Shown here piece after piece: positions 52,501 to 60,693 of a stretch of 64,000 nt of DNA. The stretch lies in assembly GCF_024500045.1 (NCBI RefSeq), contig NZ_JTEO01000006.1, forward strand, positions 288,336 through 352,335. Reading direction: 5' to 3'. This stretch comes from Methanolobus chelungpuianus. GTDB lineage: Archaea > Halobacteriota > Methanosarcinia > Methanosarcinales > Methanosarcinaceae. The position numbers were made by a program, and so were the translations under genes. The first letter of the stretch is position 1. Each line of letters starts with the position of its first letter. The notes beneath the pieces are model-generated. The model was not told the origin of the DNA. It ran no database searches and saw only the letters and a program-made list of their open reading frames with translations.

Positions 52501-52978
52501 ATGTAACAAATAATTTTTTAACATTGCCTCCATCTACCGAAAATACCTGTGCTAATGTCATGCCCTTCTTAAGCCCTCGATTATAGAAGTAGCACAATAA
52601 GACAGAGTAGTTGCCTTCGTCACGCAGGTTGACGGGTTTTGAGTTGTTATAGTTGTCTTTTTCGTTTTTGTAACTTCCAAGTATATAGGATTTGAGGGAT
52701 CTTTCATTTTTGTGTGCATCAGCTGCTTGATTATACACTGTTTTCAGAGGAGGGACCAGTAGTGTGATTATCGCATCGACAAGTGTTGACTTTCCTGATC
52801 CGTTAGCACCGGTTATAAGTGAATTGAATCCCTGGGGGTTAATCGTCCAAAGCCTCTGGTTAAAAGTACCCCAGTTGAAAACTTCAAGTTGGTGCAGCCT
52901 GAAACCTTTGAGGTTATCATCGTCCAGGTAATCAACTAGTAGATTCTGGGTCATGTTCTGTTCCGTCCTCTGTATCAT
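49595..52978 (-). CDS. jetC: Wadjet condensin ATPase JetC (MukB-like)
   Basis: A 1127-residue SMC-type motor. Walker A TGANGSGKSTLVD lies near residue 60, two long coiled-coil arms flank a hinge-like middle (about 450-620), and the C-terminal head has the signature SGGQKGKLACTI and Walker B FVILDEAFPRASDE. It extrudes loops of plasmid DNA. The start at 52978 overlaps jetB by 47 bp; an in-frame ATG at 52954 is an alternative. Confidence 0.93.
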   Translation of the reverse strand: MIQRTEQNMTQNLLVDYLDDDNLKGFRLHQLEVFNWGTFNQRLWTINPQGFNSLITGANGSGKSTLVDAIITLLVPPLKTVYNQAADAHKNERSLKSYILGSYKNEKDNYNNSKPVNLRDEGNYSVLLCYFYNRGLKKGMTLAQVFSVDGGNVKKLFVTSKEELSIQKHFALKDDETDIFALKKRIKDLPNTSVFDSHREYALSFQQYFGIKSEKVLDLFFQTVSMKNINDLTPFMRNHMLEEVDFKDMIKEMLNGYRHLTNIYDSIQKDKRQISMLEPMMANIQKYQAILLEIEKLYDCKGYLPYYIEERKYDMLIQFIEFTEAALDELEINIQNKEHEIKKLREHATEVDLAIRQDSAGQRIQQLQKDIEKLEIDKEEKKEKQEEYVRQCTSVGIAPPHNEVAFKNTINIAEERLERIKDEWDKYTDGISEAFSNKKDLDKELGILEEELRSLKSRTTQIPAKNLEIRNEISKSCSLEGVELPFVGELIKVKSNESELEGALERLLHNFGLSLLVPEEHYKTISEYVNRTDLKGRLVYFRVPDNFTQSPRSDTKENMVIDKIEPKKDSRFYGWIYNELITKFDLVCCNSMEDFQREPKAITRKGQIKGSGGKHEKDDRRSLLDRKNYVLGWDNKEKIRLIEKQKETMYQQIQECIKEQNQFKADQTKLDDQKKALNSILSIQRFESIDWQSVVKMINQCQEEITELDQSSDHLKILGERLSELQGKISIKENEERNLRSEETRKKDSIKIRKAELDKCIKELEINPYKGHEDKPDISAYLRIQDLSLNSIDEMHRDTKEKLTTEISRKERKIGDLKGSIASDMATYKKTYSDETFELGTEMADIPAYSEIYTRLMKDDLPKHEKEFEEKLRKDTNTSIANFHRELYYRADKIKKDIDIINKYLRGLDYNPNTYFKLTTEKTTSQIIREFQKELKSCLEGSFAAQDNNNEEKFQKVKLLLDKFKEADTPNNSWTNTVTDVRNWLTYAAEERSCEDDRHVRDYSDSDGSSGGQKGKLACTILASALAYRFGPGGNNPESTSFRFVILDEAFPRASDETVRYGLELFRKLNLQVLVVTPSRSIDVIADYVNFIHVISNTANFDYSKILNTTIQEYKENKERIRMEVMM

Positions 52979-53567
52979 TATTGTTATTCATCTCTTTTGC
53001 ATGTTCAAGCAACTTGTTCTTGATCTCGTGAACGATTTCATTGTCTATTAAAGCAAAAAGTATTGTCCGTATTTCAAATGTATCTCTGTCTGTACTCAAT
53101 TCTCTTAAAAATCCATATTCTTTGACCTTATTAATTAGAGTGTTAATGTCCCTTTCGATTTTTGCTTCGTTAGAGGAGCTTGGCATGAACGGTTTCATCA
53201 TGTTTATTATGGTCTTTCTGTCTATAGAACAAAAAGGTGATTCGTTGCCTGTTGCTCTTTGATCTTCGTACAATCTCTCTACAAGGAATGCACAGAGCAG
53301 GGTCATGTGATAGGAAAGTTGTCTTTTACTTATCAAAGAGGGTAGTGTTTGTTCAAATTGTTCCTCACGTTCTTTTTGTCTCAGGAAGGCATATCCATTG
53401 TCTTCATGAATAAATAGTTCAATGCCTATACTTGAAAAATAGTTCTTGAGTGCTGGTTTGTACTGGATGATGTTGTCCCATACATCTGCATCGCTTTTGA
53501 ATACATTTCCTTTGAGTAGTTTTATCACCGATATGGCATAGGGAAGTTGATTATTGTTTTCGGTCAT
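52932..53567 (-). CDS. jetB: Wadjet subunit JetB (MukE-like, DUF4194)
   Basis: A 211-residue winged-helix kite-type subunit. The DUF4194 pattern is visible in HEDNGYAFLRQKE and LSYHMTLLCAFLVERLYE, with a helical tail rich in Asn and Asp. I choose the ATG at 53567, behind GGAG and beside the jetA stop; an upstream ATG at 53609 would overlap jetA by 40 bp without a ribosome site. It bridges JetA and JetC. Confidence 0.88.
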   Translation of the reverse strand: MTENNNQLPYAISVIKLLKGNVFKSDADVWDNIIQYKPALKNYFSSIGIELFIHEDNGYAFLRQKEREEQFEQTLPSLISKRQLSYHMTLLCAFLVERLYEDQRATGNESPFCSIDRKTIINMMKPFMPSSSNEAKIERDINTLINKVKEYGFLRELSTDRDTFEIRTILFALIDNEIVHEIKNKLLEHAKEMNNNNDTEDGTEHDPESTS

Positions 53568-53569
53568 AT

Positions 53570-55009
53570 TTAGCTCCGGCAGAATATTATTTGGGGCATT
53601 TGTATCCAAAATCGTTTTTGACTGATCGTGTTCGAGATTATCATTATTTCAGAGAGATCCTCGTTTATAACGGCCTTTTTATCATTTGAGGCTATTTCGA
53701 TGTAGGCTAATATTTCGTCAATACCTTTTTTCACGGGATGCGTTTCTATGATCTTTCTAAGTGATATCTGGGAGTGGGTCTCAAGCAATTCCTGTATTCG
53801 TCCTTCGAGTTCCCTTTTATCAACACTGAATTGGTTATACAGGATCAAAGCATCACTGTCATCAGGTGAGCCGAGCACAATCTCTTCTTTTCGTAGGTTT
53901 GTCATTGTTTTTGGGGTCCATAGTGATCTGTTCATCACCATCTCTATCTCAGCCTTACTGCTGATCTCAAGGAAATTCGCTTCAGTGGGTGGAGTATCTT
54001 TTATCTCAAATGCTATTGATTTGATGTCACTGAGGATATCCATTATCCTCTTGTTTTCTAGGTATGTTCTGTTATCGAGGAACCTGCTCAGCTGTTCAGC
54101 GAGCGAATGATTGACCTTTTGCACCTTAACTCCTGCTCTGCTGAGTTTGATCACCATGTCTTCAAGCGTGAAGCTTTGTTGTTTGACTTCCTGTATTTGT
54201 TGAATTGTAAGTGTCATTTCAATTAGCTTGTCGAGCTCGTCTAGTTGTTCTTGGGATTGGAGCAGGTTCCAGAATGCTTCGAGGCTTTTTCCTTGATCGG
54301 AGTTCCGGATATCGTCTTCAGTTGAGACCACTTCATCAAGTATTTCGCCTTTCTGGATATCCTTTTGGATGAGCTTTTTTCTGGTTTCCATATCAAGCAA
54401 GCGGAAATTATGTTCGATTTCCTTGAAATCTGTTAACATGTCATCTAAGGTCTTGCAGATATCAGAATAGCGTTCTCTGATCTGTGTATCAGTTAAAGGA
54501 TCTGTGATGCCTGCTTCAGCTTTTTCGATTTCAAGTTCGATTTCTTGCTTTTGCTTTTTGAGTTCGTTCAATCTCTCGGTTGGATTATTGGTATTCTTGT
54601 AGGCCAATTCTTTAAGAGTATTGATTATTGTAAGGAGACGGGATTCAGTACCAACAAATTTTCTGGTCTCGATGAGGTTCTTTACCCAATAGAGTGCCTT
54701 TTCTGTATGATGTGTCAACTCATAGTAGATTACATCATTTGTTGAATAACGGGACCTTAGATATTCAGAATTCGTCCAGTCTTCCAGATATTCGGCTGGT
54801 TGTCTTGGATATTCTATACCTTCTTGTGTTTTTAAGTAGTAAAGGTAATTTGATAGATTTGATTCCAAATCATCTTTCGACAATTCAAGGGTGTTTTTCT
54901 CTTTGAACTGTTGATAAAGAAAACTAATTATTAATGGACTATTATCGGCATTTAAGAGTTTAATAGAAGGGTCTCCTTCTTTCAGTTTTTTCACTTTTAG
55001 ATAGTCCAT
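53570..55009 (-). CDS. jetA: Wadjet kleisin JetA (MukF-like, DUF3375)
   Basis: A 479-residue protein. The N-terminal region (LLNADNSPLIISFLYQQFKEKNT) and the YPRQPAEYLEDW block are typical of DUF3375. A long coiled coil fills residues about 150-290. It is the kleisin that closes the JetC ring. It follows the helicase-nuclease gene by 41 bp on the same strand, so the Wadjet set is probably cotranscribed with it. Confidence 0.9.
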   Translation of the reverse strand: MDYLKVKKLKEGDPSIKLLNADNSPLIISFLYQQFKEKNTLELSKDDLESNLSNYLYYLKTQEGIEYPRQPAEYLEDWTNSEYLRSRYSTNDVIYYELTHHTEKALYWVKNLIETRKFVGTESRLLTIINTLKELAYKNTNNPTERLNELKKQKQEIELEIEKAEAGITDPLTDTQIRERYSDICKTLDDMLTDFKEIEHNFRLLDMETRKKLIQKDIQKGEILDEVVSTEDDIRNSDQGKSLEAFWNLLQSQEQLDELDKLIEMTLTIQQIQEVKQQSFTLEDMVIKLSRAGVKVQKVNHSLAEQLSRFLDNRTYLENKRIMDILSDIKSIAFEIKDTPPTEANFLEISSKAEIEMVMNRSLWTPKTMTNLRKEEIVLGSPDDSDALILYNQFSVDKRELEGRIQELLETHSQISLRKIIETHPVKKGIDEILAYIEIASNDKKAVINEDLSEIMIISNTISQKRFWIQMPQIIFCRS

Positions 55010-55050
55010 TTATTTCTCCTCAGATTATAACAAAAACAGTTAGTTACTTT

Positions 55051-58000
55051 TCAATTTCTGTCACATATCCCCTTATAATCACAGAACCGACAGTTCGGCT
55101 CCTCCCTGACCTCAAAATCTTCCCCCATTATCCGACCCGCCATCTCTTTGATCCTCCCAGCCACAGTTTCAACACCCTCCTCACTCACATCCACTAACCT
55201 CAATTCCGCAATGTCAGGATTGACATACATGTGGCCTGCCTGCATCGGAAGTTTTCCGTACTTTTCCTTTACAGCAAGACAATAAACAGCTATCTGGACG
55301 TCCTCTTTCAGCTGATTCTTAGTATAGGGAGTCTTGTTGGTCTTGTAGTCTATGACAATAAAATCCCCATCCGGTGTCCTGTCCAGGCGGTCTATGTAAC
55401 CCCCGAACCTTGCCCCGTCAAGGTTAAGGTCAAATCCTTCCTCTACCTCCACGGTCTCGTTAGGATTGCTTTTTTCAAATCCTACCCAGAAATCCAGCAT
55501 TTTCTGCATTCTGGAGTATTCCTGCTGCTCCTGCGTTTTTGAATCAAATACATAGGGATTCCATGTACCGTTAAGCAGCTTTTTGGCCTTTGATATATCA
55601 GCAACCTCCCCCTGCATCTTCAACCTGGACATCTGTTCGAAAACTGAATGAACATCAGTGCCAACCTGGAAGAAAGTCTTCTGTGGAGTTGGTATCCTGA
55701 GCACGTAGGCGTACTTGAACTTCAGCGGGCAGTCCTCGTACATGCGGATAGCAGATGCTGAGAAACGCATATCCTTGTCAACTAGAGGCGGAAGCCTGCC
55801 ATCAACCAAAGCCTCCAACTCCGCCGGGGGCATGGGACTGACCCGCAGGAAATCTGAAACATCAAAGGCCTGCAGGTTTCCTTTAAGCTCCAGTTCCCGG
55901 ATCTGTGCGACAACCACCAGCGACTCTACAGCCTGTTTAAGTTGGCCTTGGTTGGTATATATTCTGACAAGCCTCTCAAACTCGTCTCTTTTTCGCTTGA
56001 GATTGGAATCCTCCACTACTTCGCATCTCTCCTCGCATAGAGGGGCTTCAATGAACTCAACCAGAGGATTCTTCGCATAATCGATCTGCTCAAGGAACTC
56101 ACTTGGTTTCACGCCGCGTTTGTTGCCCTCGTATATCTCGGGAAACACGAGGTATAACTTTTCCTTTGCACGGGTCATTGCCACATAGGCAAGTCTCCGT
56201 TCTTCTTCAACATGCAATACCTTCTCATCCGCATCTCTTTGGACGCCCTTTGCAAGTTCTGCAGGTACTGTGAACTTCTTGCGGGTATGCTGCAAAGGTA
56301 GGTGTTTGGCAGCCATATCGCACACAAAGACAACCTTTGCCTCCTTTCCCTTGGACTGGTGGATGGTCATCACCTTGACGGTATTGTCATCTGTGGACTC
56401 GCCATCCTCAATATCCAGGTTGAATACAAGGTCCAAGTGTTCAACAACAGCCTCAAACTCTGACCCACCGTCAACAAGCTCAAGATCCTCCACCATGCCG
56501 ACAAGTGAATTAAGTATCCTAATGTTCTTCCGGGACTGTGGCGTATCCTCATGCAGCTGGGAGTGGTAGATATCTGTTGCATCCATCAGCAGGTGCTTGA
56601 CAGTATCAGATGGACGATGGCTCTTCTTGTAGCTGATGAGTTCCTCCACCCGCCGGACAAAGGATCTTACAAGTGGCTCCTGGGTAACGCCGGTATCTGC
56701 GAGATGATGCAGCAGGACTGAGTAGATGCCATCACCCTGCGTTGCATCCTCACGGCTTAGCCTGCGGGCAAGCACATTAATTCTCTGCAGGTTATGCTCG
56801 CTCAATCCCTCCCTGCCAAATATTCTTGCAAAGGCCACACCGTTATTGAAAGGATCTGCTACTAATTGCATATAGGCAATGGCTTCCTGAATAATGGGGA
56901 ACTGGTTCAGTTGCAATGCGCCCACGTACTCCACAGGTAACAGGTATTTTCGAAGGGCATCACTGAACTTCCTGCCATCTGCACGCTTCCTGGTGAGAAT
57001 ATAGATATCCTTTGGCTCAAGACCTTCTTCAGTTACCAGCCTGTTGACCTCCGATGCCACCCACTCAGCCTCACTTGCATCATCAGGCGCTCTTACAACC
57101 TTCACCTTTGAACCACTGCCATTGGCTGAGAGTATCTCTTTATCTTCTCTCTCAGGGTTAAAGCCAATGAGCTGCCTTGAAAGTTCAACTATTTGGGAGG
57201 TGGAGCGGTAATTGACTCCGAGAGCTATCTTCTCTAGGTTTTGGTAATATTCCTGCAACTGTCGAATGTTGGAAAGATAAGCACCTCGGAACCTGTAGAT
57301 ACACTGGTCATCATCTGCCACGCAGGTCAGGTTACTGCCATCTGCCAGAAGATTAACAAGATACAATTGGGAATAGTTGGTATCCTGGAATTCGTCAACA
57401 AGAAGGTAATCGTAACGGCTTTTCACTTTGTTCCTGACCACATTGTTGCTTTCAAGAAGCCGACATGCCATGGAGATCATGTCATCGTAATCAAGAAAGC
57501 CGTTATTATGCTTGTACTGCCTGTAATGCTCGTAAAACCTGGCAAGGTCTTGCAGTTTCAGGAGAGTGTCAATTTTATCGTCAGCTAGCTCTGCCCCTGA
57601 GGACAGCTGGGATTCAACATAACCATGAATATCTGAAGACAGGACAAGGTGGTCCTGGAGCTGTGAGACACCTTCAAGCAGGCTGTCTATAAGGTCGTAT
57701 GGAGACAGAGGAATATTGATGCTCTCAAACCCAAAAGAGTCAATATTCCTGATGCCCCATATGTTTGAATGCTTCTTTGAGATAAGTTTGGCCCCGGAAT
57801 TTATACCCAGATCAAAAGAGAATTCCCTGATAATGTTGTTGCAGAATGAGTGAAATGTTGAGACGGTTATACCTCTTCCATAGCCTATATTCTTCTCGAT
57901 CCTTTCCTGCATCTCCCCTGCGGCCTTCTCTGAAAAGGTCAGTGCAAGTATCTTCTCAGGAAGCATCCCACTGTCAATTAGATGAATAACCTTCTCAGTG

Positions 58001-58104
58001 ATAGTAAGCGTCTTCCCCGACCCAGGTCCAGCAAGGATAAGGAGCGGTCCGTCAGTATATGTTATTGCTTTTGATTGCCCGGCATTGAGATTTTTTAAGT
58101 CCAC
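55051..58104 (-). CDS. UvrD-family helicase with Fe-S PD-(D/E)XK nuclease
   Basis: A 1017-residue SF1A helicase-nuclease. Walker A is AGPGSGKTLTI near the N-terminus, with DDQCIYRFRGA (motif III region) and YVAMTRAKEKLYL (motif VI). The C-terminal RecB-like nuclease has IDYKTNKT and four cysteines suited to an AddB/Cas4-type Fe-S staple: one in DCPLKFKYAY and three in CRFCDYKGIC. I start at the GTG at 58104, 8 bp after AAGGAG; a TTG at 58122 lies before that site. It heads the operon continuing into jetA-D. It may process ends left by JetD or act in repair; the link is positional. Confidence 0.88.
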   Translation of the reverse strand: MDLKNLNAGQSKAITYTDGPLLILAGPGSGKTLTITEKVIHLIDSGMLPEKILALTFSEKAAGEMQERIEKNIGYGRGITVSTFHSFCNNIIREFSFDLGINSGAKLISKKHSNIWGIRNIDSFGFESINIPLSPYDLIDSLLEGVSQLQDHLVLSSDIHGYVESQLSSGAELADDKIDTLLKLQDLARFYEHYRQYKHNNGFLDYDDMISMACRLLESNNVVRNKVKSRYDYLLVDEFQDTNYSQLYLVNLLADGSNLTCVADDDQCIYRFRGAYLSNIRQLQEYYQNLEKIALGVNYRSTSQIVELSRQLIGFNPEREDKEILSANGSGSKVKVVRAPDDASEAEWVASEVNRLVTEEGLEPKDIYILTRKRADGRKFSDALRKYLLPVEYVGALQLNQFPIIQEAIAYMQLVADPFNNGVAFARIFGREGLSEHNLQRINVLARRLSREDATQGDGIYSVLLHHLADTGVTQEPLVRSFVRRVEELISYKKSHRPSDTVKHLLMDATDIYHSQLHEDTPQSRKNIRILNSLVGMVEDLELVDGGSEFEAVVEHLDLVFNLDIEDGESTDDNTVKVMTIHQSKGKEAKVVFVCDMAAKHLPLQHTRKKFTVPAELAKGVQRDADEKVLHVEEERRLAYVAMTRAKEKLYLVFPEIYEGNKRGVKPSEFLEQIDYAKNPLVEFIEAPLCEERCEVVEDSNLKRKRDEFERLVRIYTNQGQLKQAVESLVVVAQIRELELKGNLQAFDVSDFLRVSPMPPAELEALVDGRLPPLVDKDMRFSASAIRMYEDCPLKFKYAYVLRIPTPQKTFFQVGTDVHSVFEQMSRLKMQGEVADISKAKKLLNGTWNPYVFDSKTQEQQEYSRMQKMLDFWVGFEKSNPNETVEVEEGFDLNLDGARFGGYIDRLDRTPDGDFIVIDYKTNKTPYTKNQLKEDVQIAVYCLAVKEKYGKLPMQAGHMYVNPDIAELRLVDVSEEGVETVAGRIKEMAGRIMGEDFEVREEPNCRFCDYKGICDRN

Positions 58105-58149
58105 TTTTTTTCGCTCCTTCAAAGAATTATCATATAAGGTAAGACCCTT

Positions 58150-58166
58150 TATTATATTTATATAAT
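58150..58166 (-). promoter_or_regulatory. promoter of the helicase-Wadjet operon
   Basis: On the minus strand ATTATATAAATATAATA gives a strong TATA box about 50 bp before the GTG start. No other promoter is needed for the five same-strand genes that follow with short or no gaps. Confidence 0.5.
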
Positions 58167-58380
58167 GTTATAAGATATTACTAATACTCCGTTACCTTTG
58201 CTGTAGAGTCTCAACAGCGCTCCGTTCTCAAGCTTTCCAGATAGCTACCCAGGACTTCATTTTGGATACCCAGTTCGACCTCTTTTCTTTCCACATTAAT
58301 TGTCCATTTCATTCTTTTCACCCTCTGCCTATCCGTGATCTCCCTGTGCTTTTATCTCTTGACCAGAGTAATTATCCGCC

Positions 58381-58671
58381 TCAGTTGCAAATACATGTCA
58401 TATCCTGAACTATCCTGTCGATCAATGCTTCATTAAAACTGCCAGGAGAATAGTCCAAGAAAAGATCATGAAGCACATAGAAATCGTTAGGTGTCTGGAC
58501 CAGAGGTGCTGCCTTGACAAGCAGGTTCAACCTCGCAAGATAATCAATGTTTGCTCTGTTGTCAATGTTTAAAGCGCAAAAATCACACCCTCTCCTCTGC
58601 AGCTCTTCCATGAGCTTAGAGCAAAACGGGCACCCTCCCCTGACAAAGATCATCACCGGAACGTTTCCCAT
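58381..58671 (-). CDS. glutaredoxin-like thioredoxin-fold protein
   Basis: A 96-residue protein. VMIFVRGGCPFCSKLMEEL places the redox CPFC pair near residue 15, followed by an extra GCDFC pair and the strand NIDNRANIDYLARL. The cis-proline region (AAPLVQTPNDFYVL) is present. It probably reduces disulfides or handles thiols. It is monocistronic, with no obvious partner. Confidence 0.82.
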   Translation of the reverse strand: MGNVPVMIFVRGGCPFCSKLMEELQRRGCDFCALNIDNRANIDYLARLNLLVKAAPLVQTPNDFYVLHDLFLDYSPGSFNEALIDRIVQDMTCICN

Positions 58672-58809
58672 ATATTATTTCCACCTTCGTTTCACTGTTT
58701 CAGATAATAAAAGTGCAAAACCCTCATTTTGAGCTTTACAATCATCAGTGTTCTGCAATTCATGTGCCTCTTTTGTCTCTCAAATTCCTGCAACTGCTCT
58801 TTGTCAAGA

Positions 58810-58847
58810 GGATAATCCCAGGTTCGTACCTGGGATCCTGATTATCC
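58810..58847. repeat. stable intergenic hairpin
   Basis: ATCCCAGGT and ACCTGGGAT pair perfectly around TCGT, and the outer GGATA and TATCC extend the stem past a six-base bulge. It lies between the glutaredoxin gene and its upstream neighbour. It may be a terminator, attenuator or small-RNA element. Confidence 0.55.
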
Positions 58848-58909
58848 ACTCCCCAACAGTCCATCTGGACCCACCTGTTCACAACAGCAAATCCTACATT
58901 ACTCTCAAC

Positions 58910-58934
58910 ATACTTAAACATAATGTTTAAGTAT
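58910..58934. promoter_or_regulatory. 25-bp near-perfect palindrome
   Basis: The arms ATACTTAAACAT and ATGTTTAAGTAT are exact 12-bp inverted copies around a single A. It sits 66 bp beyond the stop of the gene at 59001 and 239 bp before the glutaredoxin start. It has the look of an operator for a dimeric regulator, possibly for a glutaredoxin transcript. Confidence 0.5.
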
Positions 58935-59000
58935 AAAACGCGCGTTTAAATTAACTTGCAGATACGATCCGAAAAAACATTACTCCCTTGATAGAAGTAA

Positions 59001-59345
59001 TTAGATGTCAACTGCTATCTGCTTGCAATCGTGGGGGTGCTTCTTCAGCAGTTCTTCAATTTGGTCCCAGGATTCCAAGTGATCGCATTCAGACACTATT
59101 AGTTCAACAGCATATCGCTCTCTGAAAGTGTACCTGTCTGTATAATTAGAACCTTCCAGCCAAGGCGCTTCATTTCCAAGCATTTCCACATTTATTATCA
59201 TCTGATGATTTTCTGGATCAAAAATGATAAGTTTTTTATTATCAGCTTCGTAATCATAGAATTCAATTGGTTCCTTTTCTGTAACTACATCGATAATTAT
59301 GGTACTATCAGTCTCTATATCATAGAACTTAACCTGTTTATTCAC
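59001..59345 (-). CDS. hypothetical acidic protein
   Basis: A 114-residue acidic protein that I do not recognise. The first half repeats a short beta motif: KFYDIETDSTIIID and EFYDYEADNKKLIIFD, then HQMIINVEML. The second half is helical (AVELIVSECDHLESWDQIEELLKKH). No signal peptide or membrane segment. It follows the ARPP-1 gene by 36 bp on the same strand and is probably cotranscribed with it. Confidence 0.5.
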   Translation of the reverse strand: MNKQVKFYDIETDSTIIIDVVTEKEPIEFYDYEADNKKLIIFDPENHQMIINVEMLGNEAPWLEGSNYTDRYTFRERYAVELIVSECDHLESWDQIEELLKKHPHDCKQIAVDI

Positions 59346-59381
59346 GTATTTTTCTCCTCCGTATCCCGGTCCATGATATTT

Positions 59382-60410
59382 TCAGTAGACTTCTCCATCC
59401 TGACTCATCATGCGCCTGCTGAGGCAGAACTCCCTTCTCCTTCTGGAATCCAGCATATAGGCTGCTGACTCTGGTTGCTGCCCACTCACATTCTCCATCC
59501 TGAAGAACGCGCAGTGCACAGCAATTTCGTTGACTACCAAAGCAGATCCAATCATATCTTTTCCGACAAACCTATAGTCTTCCCCCATCCCCAATGAAGG
59601 ATAACGTTCAAATGTACACGTCATTGCTTTGTTCAGGAAATCTATAGCCTTATCAGTAGTTACACTGCATCCTTCTCCTTCACAATAAAGCGCTTCAGTT
59701 GCATATGACCTTATGAGCTTCTCATGGAGCAATGCATACTTGTCCGAACTTGATATCATCTCTACACCCACAGGTCTTCCGCATATGAAAACAACGAAGC
59801 CATTTTGCCTTCCCCCTATAGGAAAAGCTTTGATGTAATCTTCAAGCTTTGGTCTGAGATGCTCAAAGGTATCCCGCATGGCTCCAGTGGATGATGACGC
59901 ATTTACAAAAGAGGCTTCAGTGTGGATATTTTCCCATACCTGGGCCTGATCAGAGCGGAAACTCATCTCGTTCACAAGGTTCCGGGTAACTGAGGCACTT
60001 CTGTTCTTCCTTGTTCTGTGCGACATTATCACATCAGAATCCATGAATGCCTTTGTCTTGTAGCTCCAGCGGCCCTGCTCAGTACAACTTACAGGGATGT
60101 TGACCTTGGTGAGGGACGGAACCATTATACTGGTGTTGACAGCGCGGTTCTGCTTTGCTCCCACAAGTTCCTCTCCGTCAAGTATCAGGACAGGCAGATG
60201 TCCTGTGTTCACCGCGACAAGTTCAGGGACAGAACCACTGATGTTGATTTCATGAATCGATAAAGTGCCTGCTTGAAGACCTTCTTTAAGAGTTATATAG
60301 CCTCCAACTATGTCCTTGTCATGGCATATTGGCACAACCGCCATGTTCCTGAATTCTACTGCCTTTCCCAACCGAAGTCCTCTCAGTGTTTCTCCCACAA
60401 CGTTCTCCAT
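59382..60410 (-). CDS. ARPP-1-type (DUF6569) protein
   Basis: A 342-residue protein. The motif VLILDGEELVGAKQNRAVNTSIMVP and the flanking YITLKEGLQAGTL and IPVSCTEQGRW blocks are those of the ARG-and-rhodanese/phosphatase-associated domain (ARPP-1, DUF6569). The family has no settled activity and turns up beside stress or conflict genes. The start at 60410 is fixed by GGAGGG 8 bp upstream; a longer frame to 60491 has none. It is divergent from the CARF-HTH gene, which may control it. Confidence 0.7.
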   Translation of the reverse strand: MENVVGETLRGLRLGKAVEFRNMAVVPICHDKDIVGGYITLKEGLQAGTLSIHEINISGSVPELVAVNTGHLPVLILDGEELVGAKQNRAVNTSIMVPSLTKVNIPVSCTEQGRWSYKTKAFMDSDVIMSHRTRKNRSASVTRNLVNEMSFRSDQAQVWENIHTEASFVNASSSTGAMRDTFEHLRPKLEDYIKAFPIGGRQNGFVVFICGRPVGVEMISSSDKYALLHEKLIRSYATEALYCEGEGCSVTTDKAIDFLNKAMTCTFERYPSLGMGEDYRFVGKDMIGSALVVNEIAVHCAFFRMENVSGQQPESAAYMLDSRRRREFCLSRRMMSQDGEVY

Positions 60411-60524
60411 TTTAACCCTCCGTTTTCTTTTATCTATGTCCTGTGTGGAGTGGAGGCAAAAATTCCAGTCTCCAACCTGAAATCTCGCCATTCCACTCCT
60501 GAGCAGGCACTAATGCACCACCCG

Positions 60525-60595
60525 CCTGTACAGATGAATAAAGCCGCATTATACTCACTGTAAAGGAGGTGATTAAACATCCATTTGTACAGGCA
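60525..60595. promoter_or_regulatory. inverted repeat in the ARPP-1/CARF divergent region
   Basis: GCCTGTACA (60525-60533) and TGTACAGGC (60587-60595) are exact inverted copies 53 bp apart. They lie in the gap between divergent genes. The pair could be two half-sites for a regulator that loops the DNA, or a long stem. The CARF-HTH neighbour is an obvious candidate binder. Confidence 0.4.
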
Positions 60596-60660
60596 AGCTA
60601 GTGTATGCAGCATTAATACTTAAATATTTTGTTTAATTGATTACATTCTATTTAATAAAA

Positions 60661-60669
60661 AGATATATA
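60661..60669 (+). promoter_or_regulatory. TATA box of the CARF-HTH gene
   Basis: AGATATATA is centred about 28 bp before the ATG at 60694. The start codon therefore coincides roughly with the predicted transcription start, and the mRNA is probably leaderless. Confidence 0.5.
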
Positions 60670-60693
60670 TGCAATTAAATATAATGTTCAATC

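Larger units (their letters stand above)
58672..59000. other. gene-free stretch with two inverted repeats
   Basis: No reading frame is supported. It contains the stem-loop at 58810-58847 and the palindrome at 58910-58934, described separately. Otherwise nothing is seen. Confidence 0.5.
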
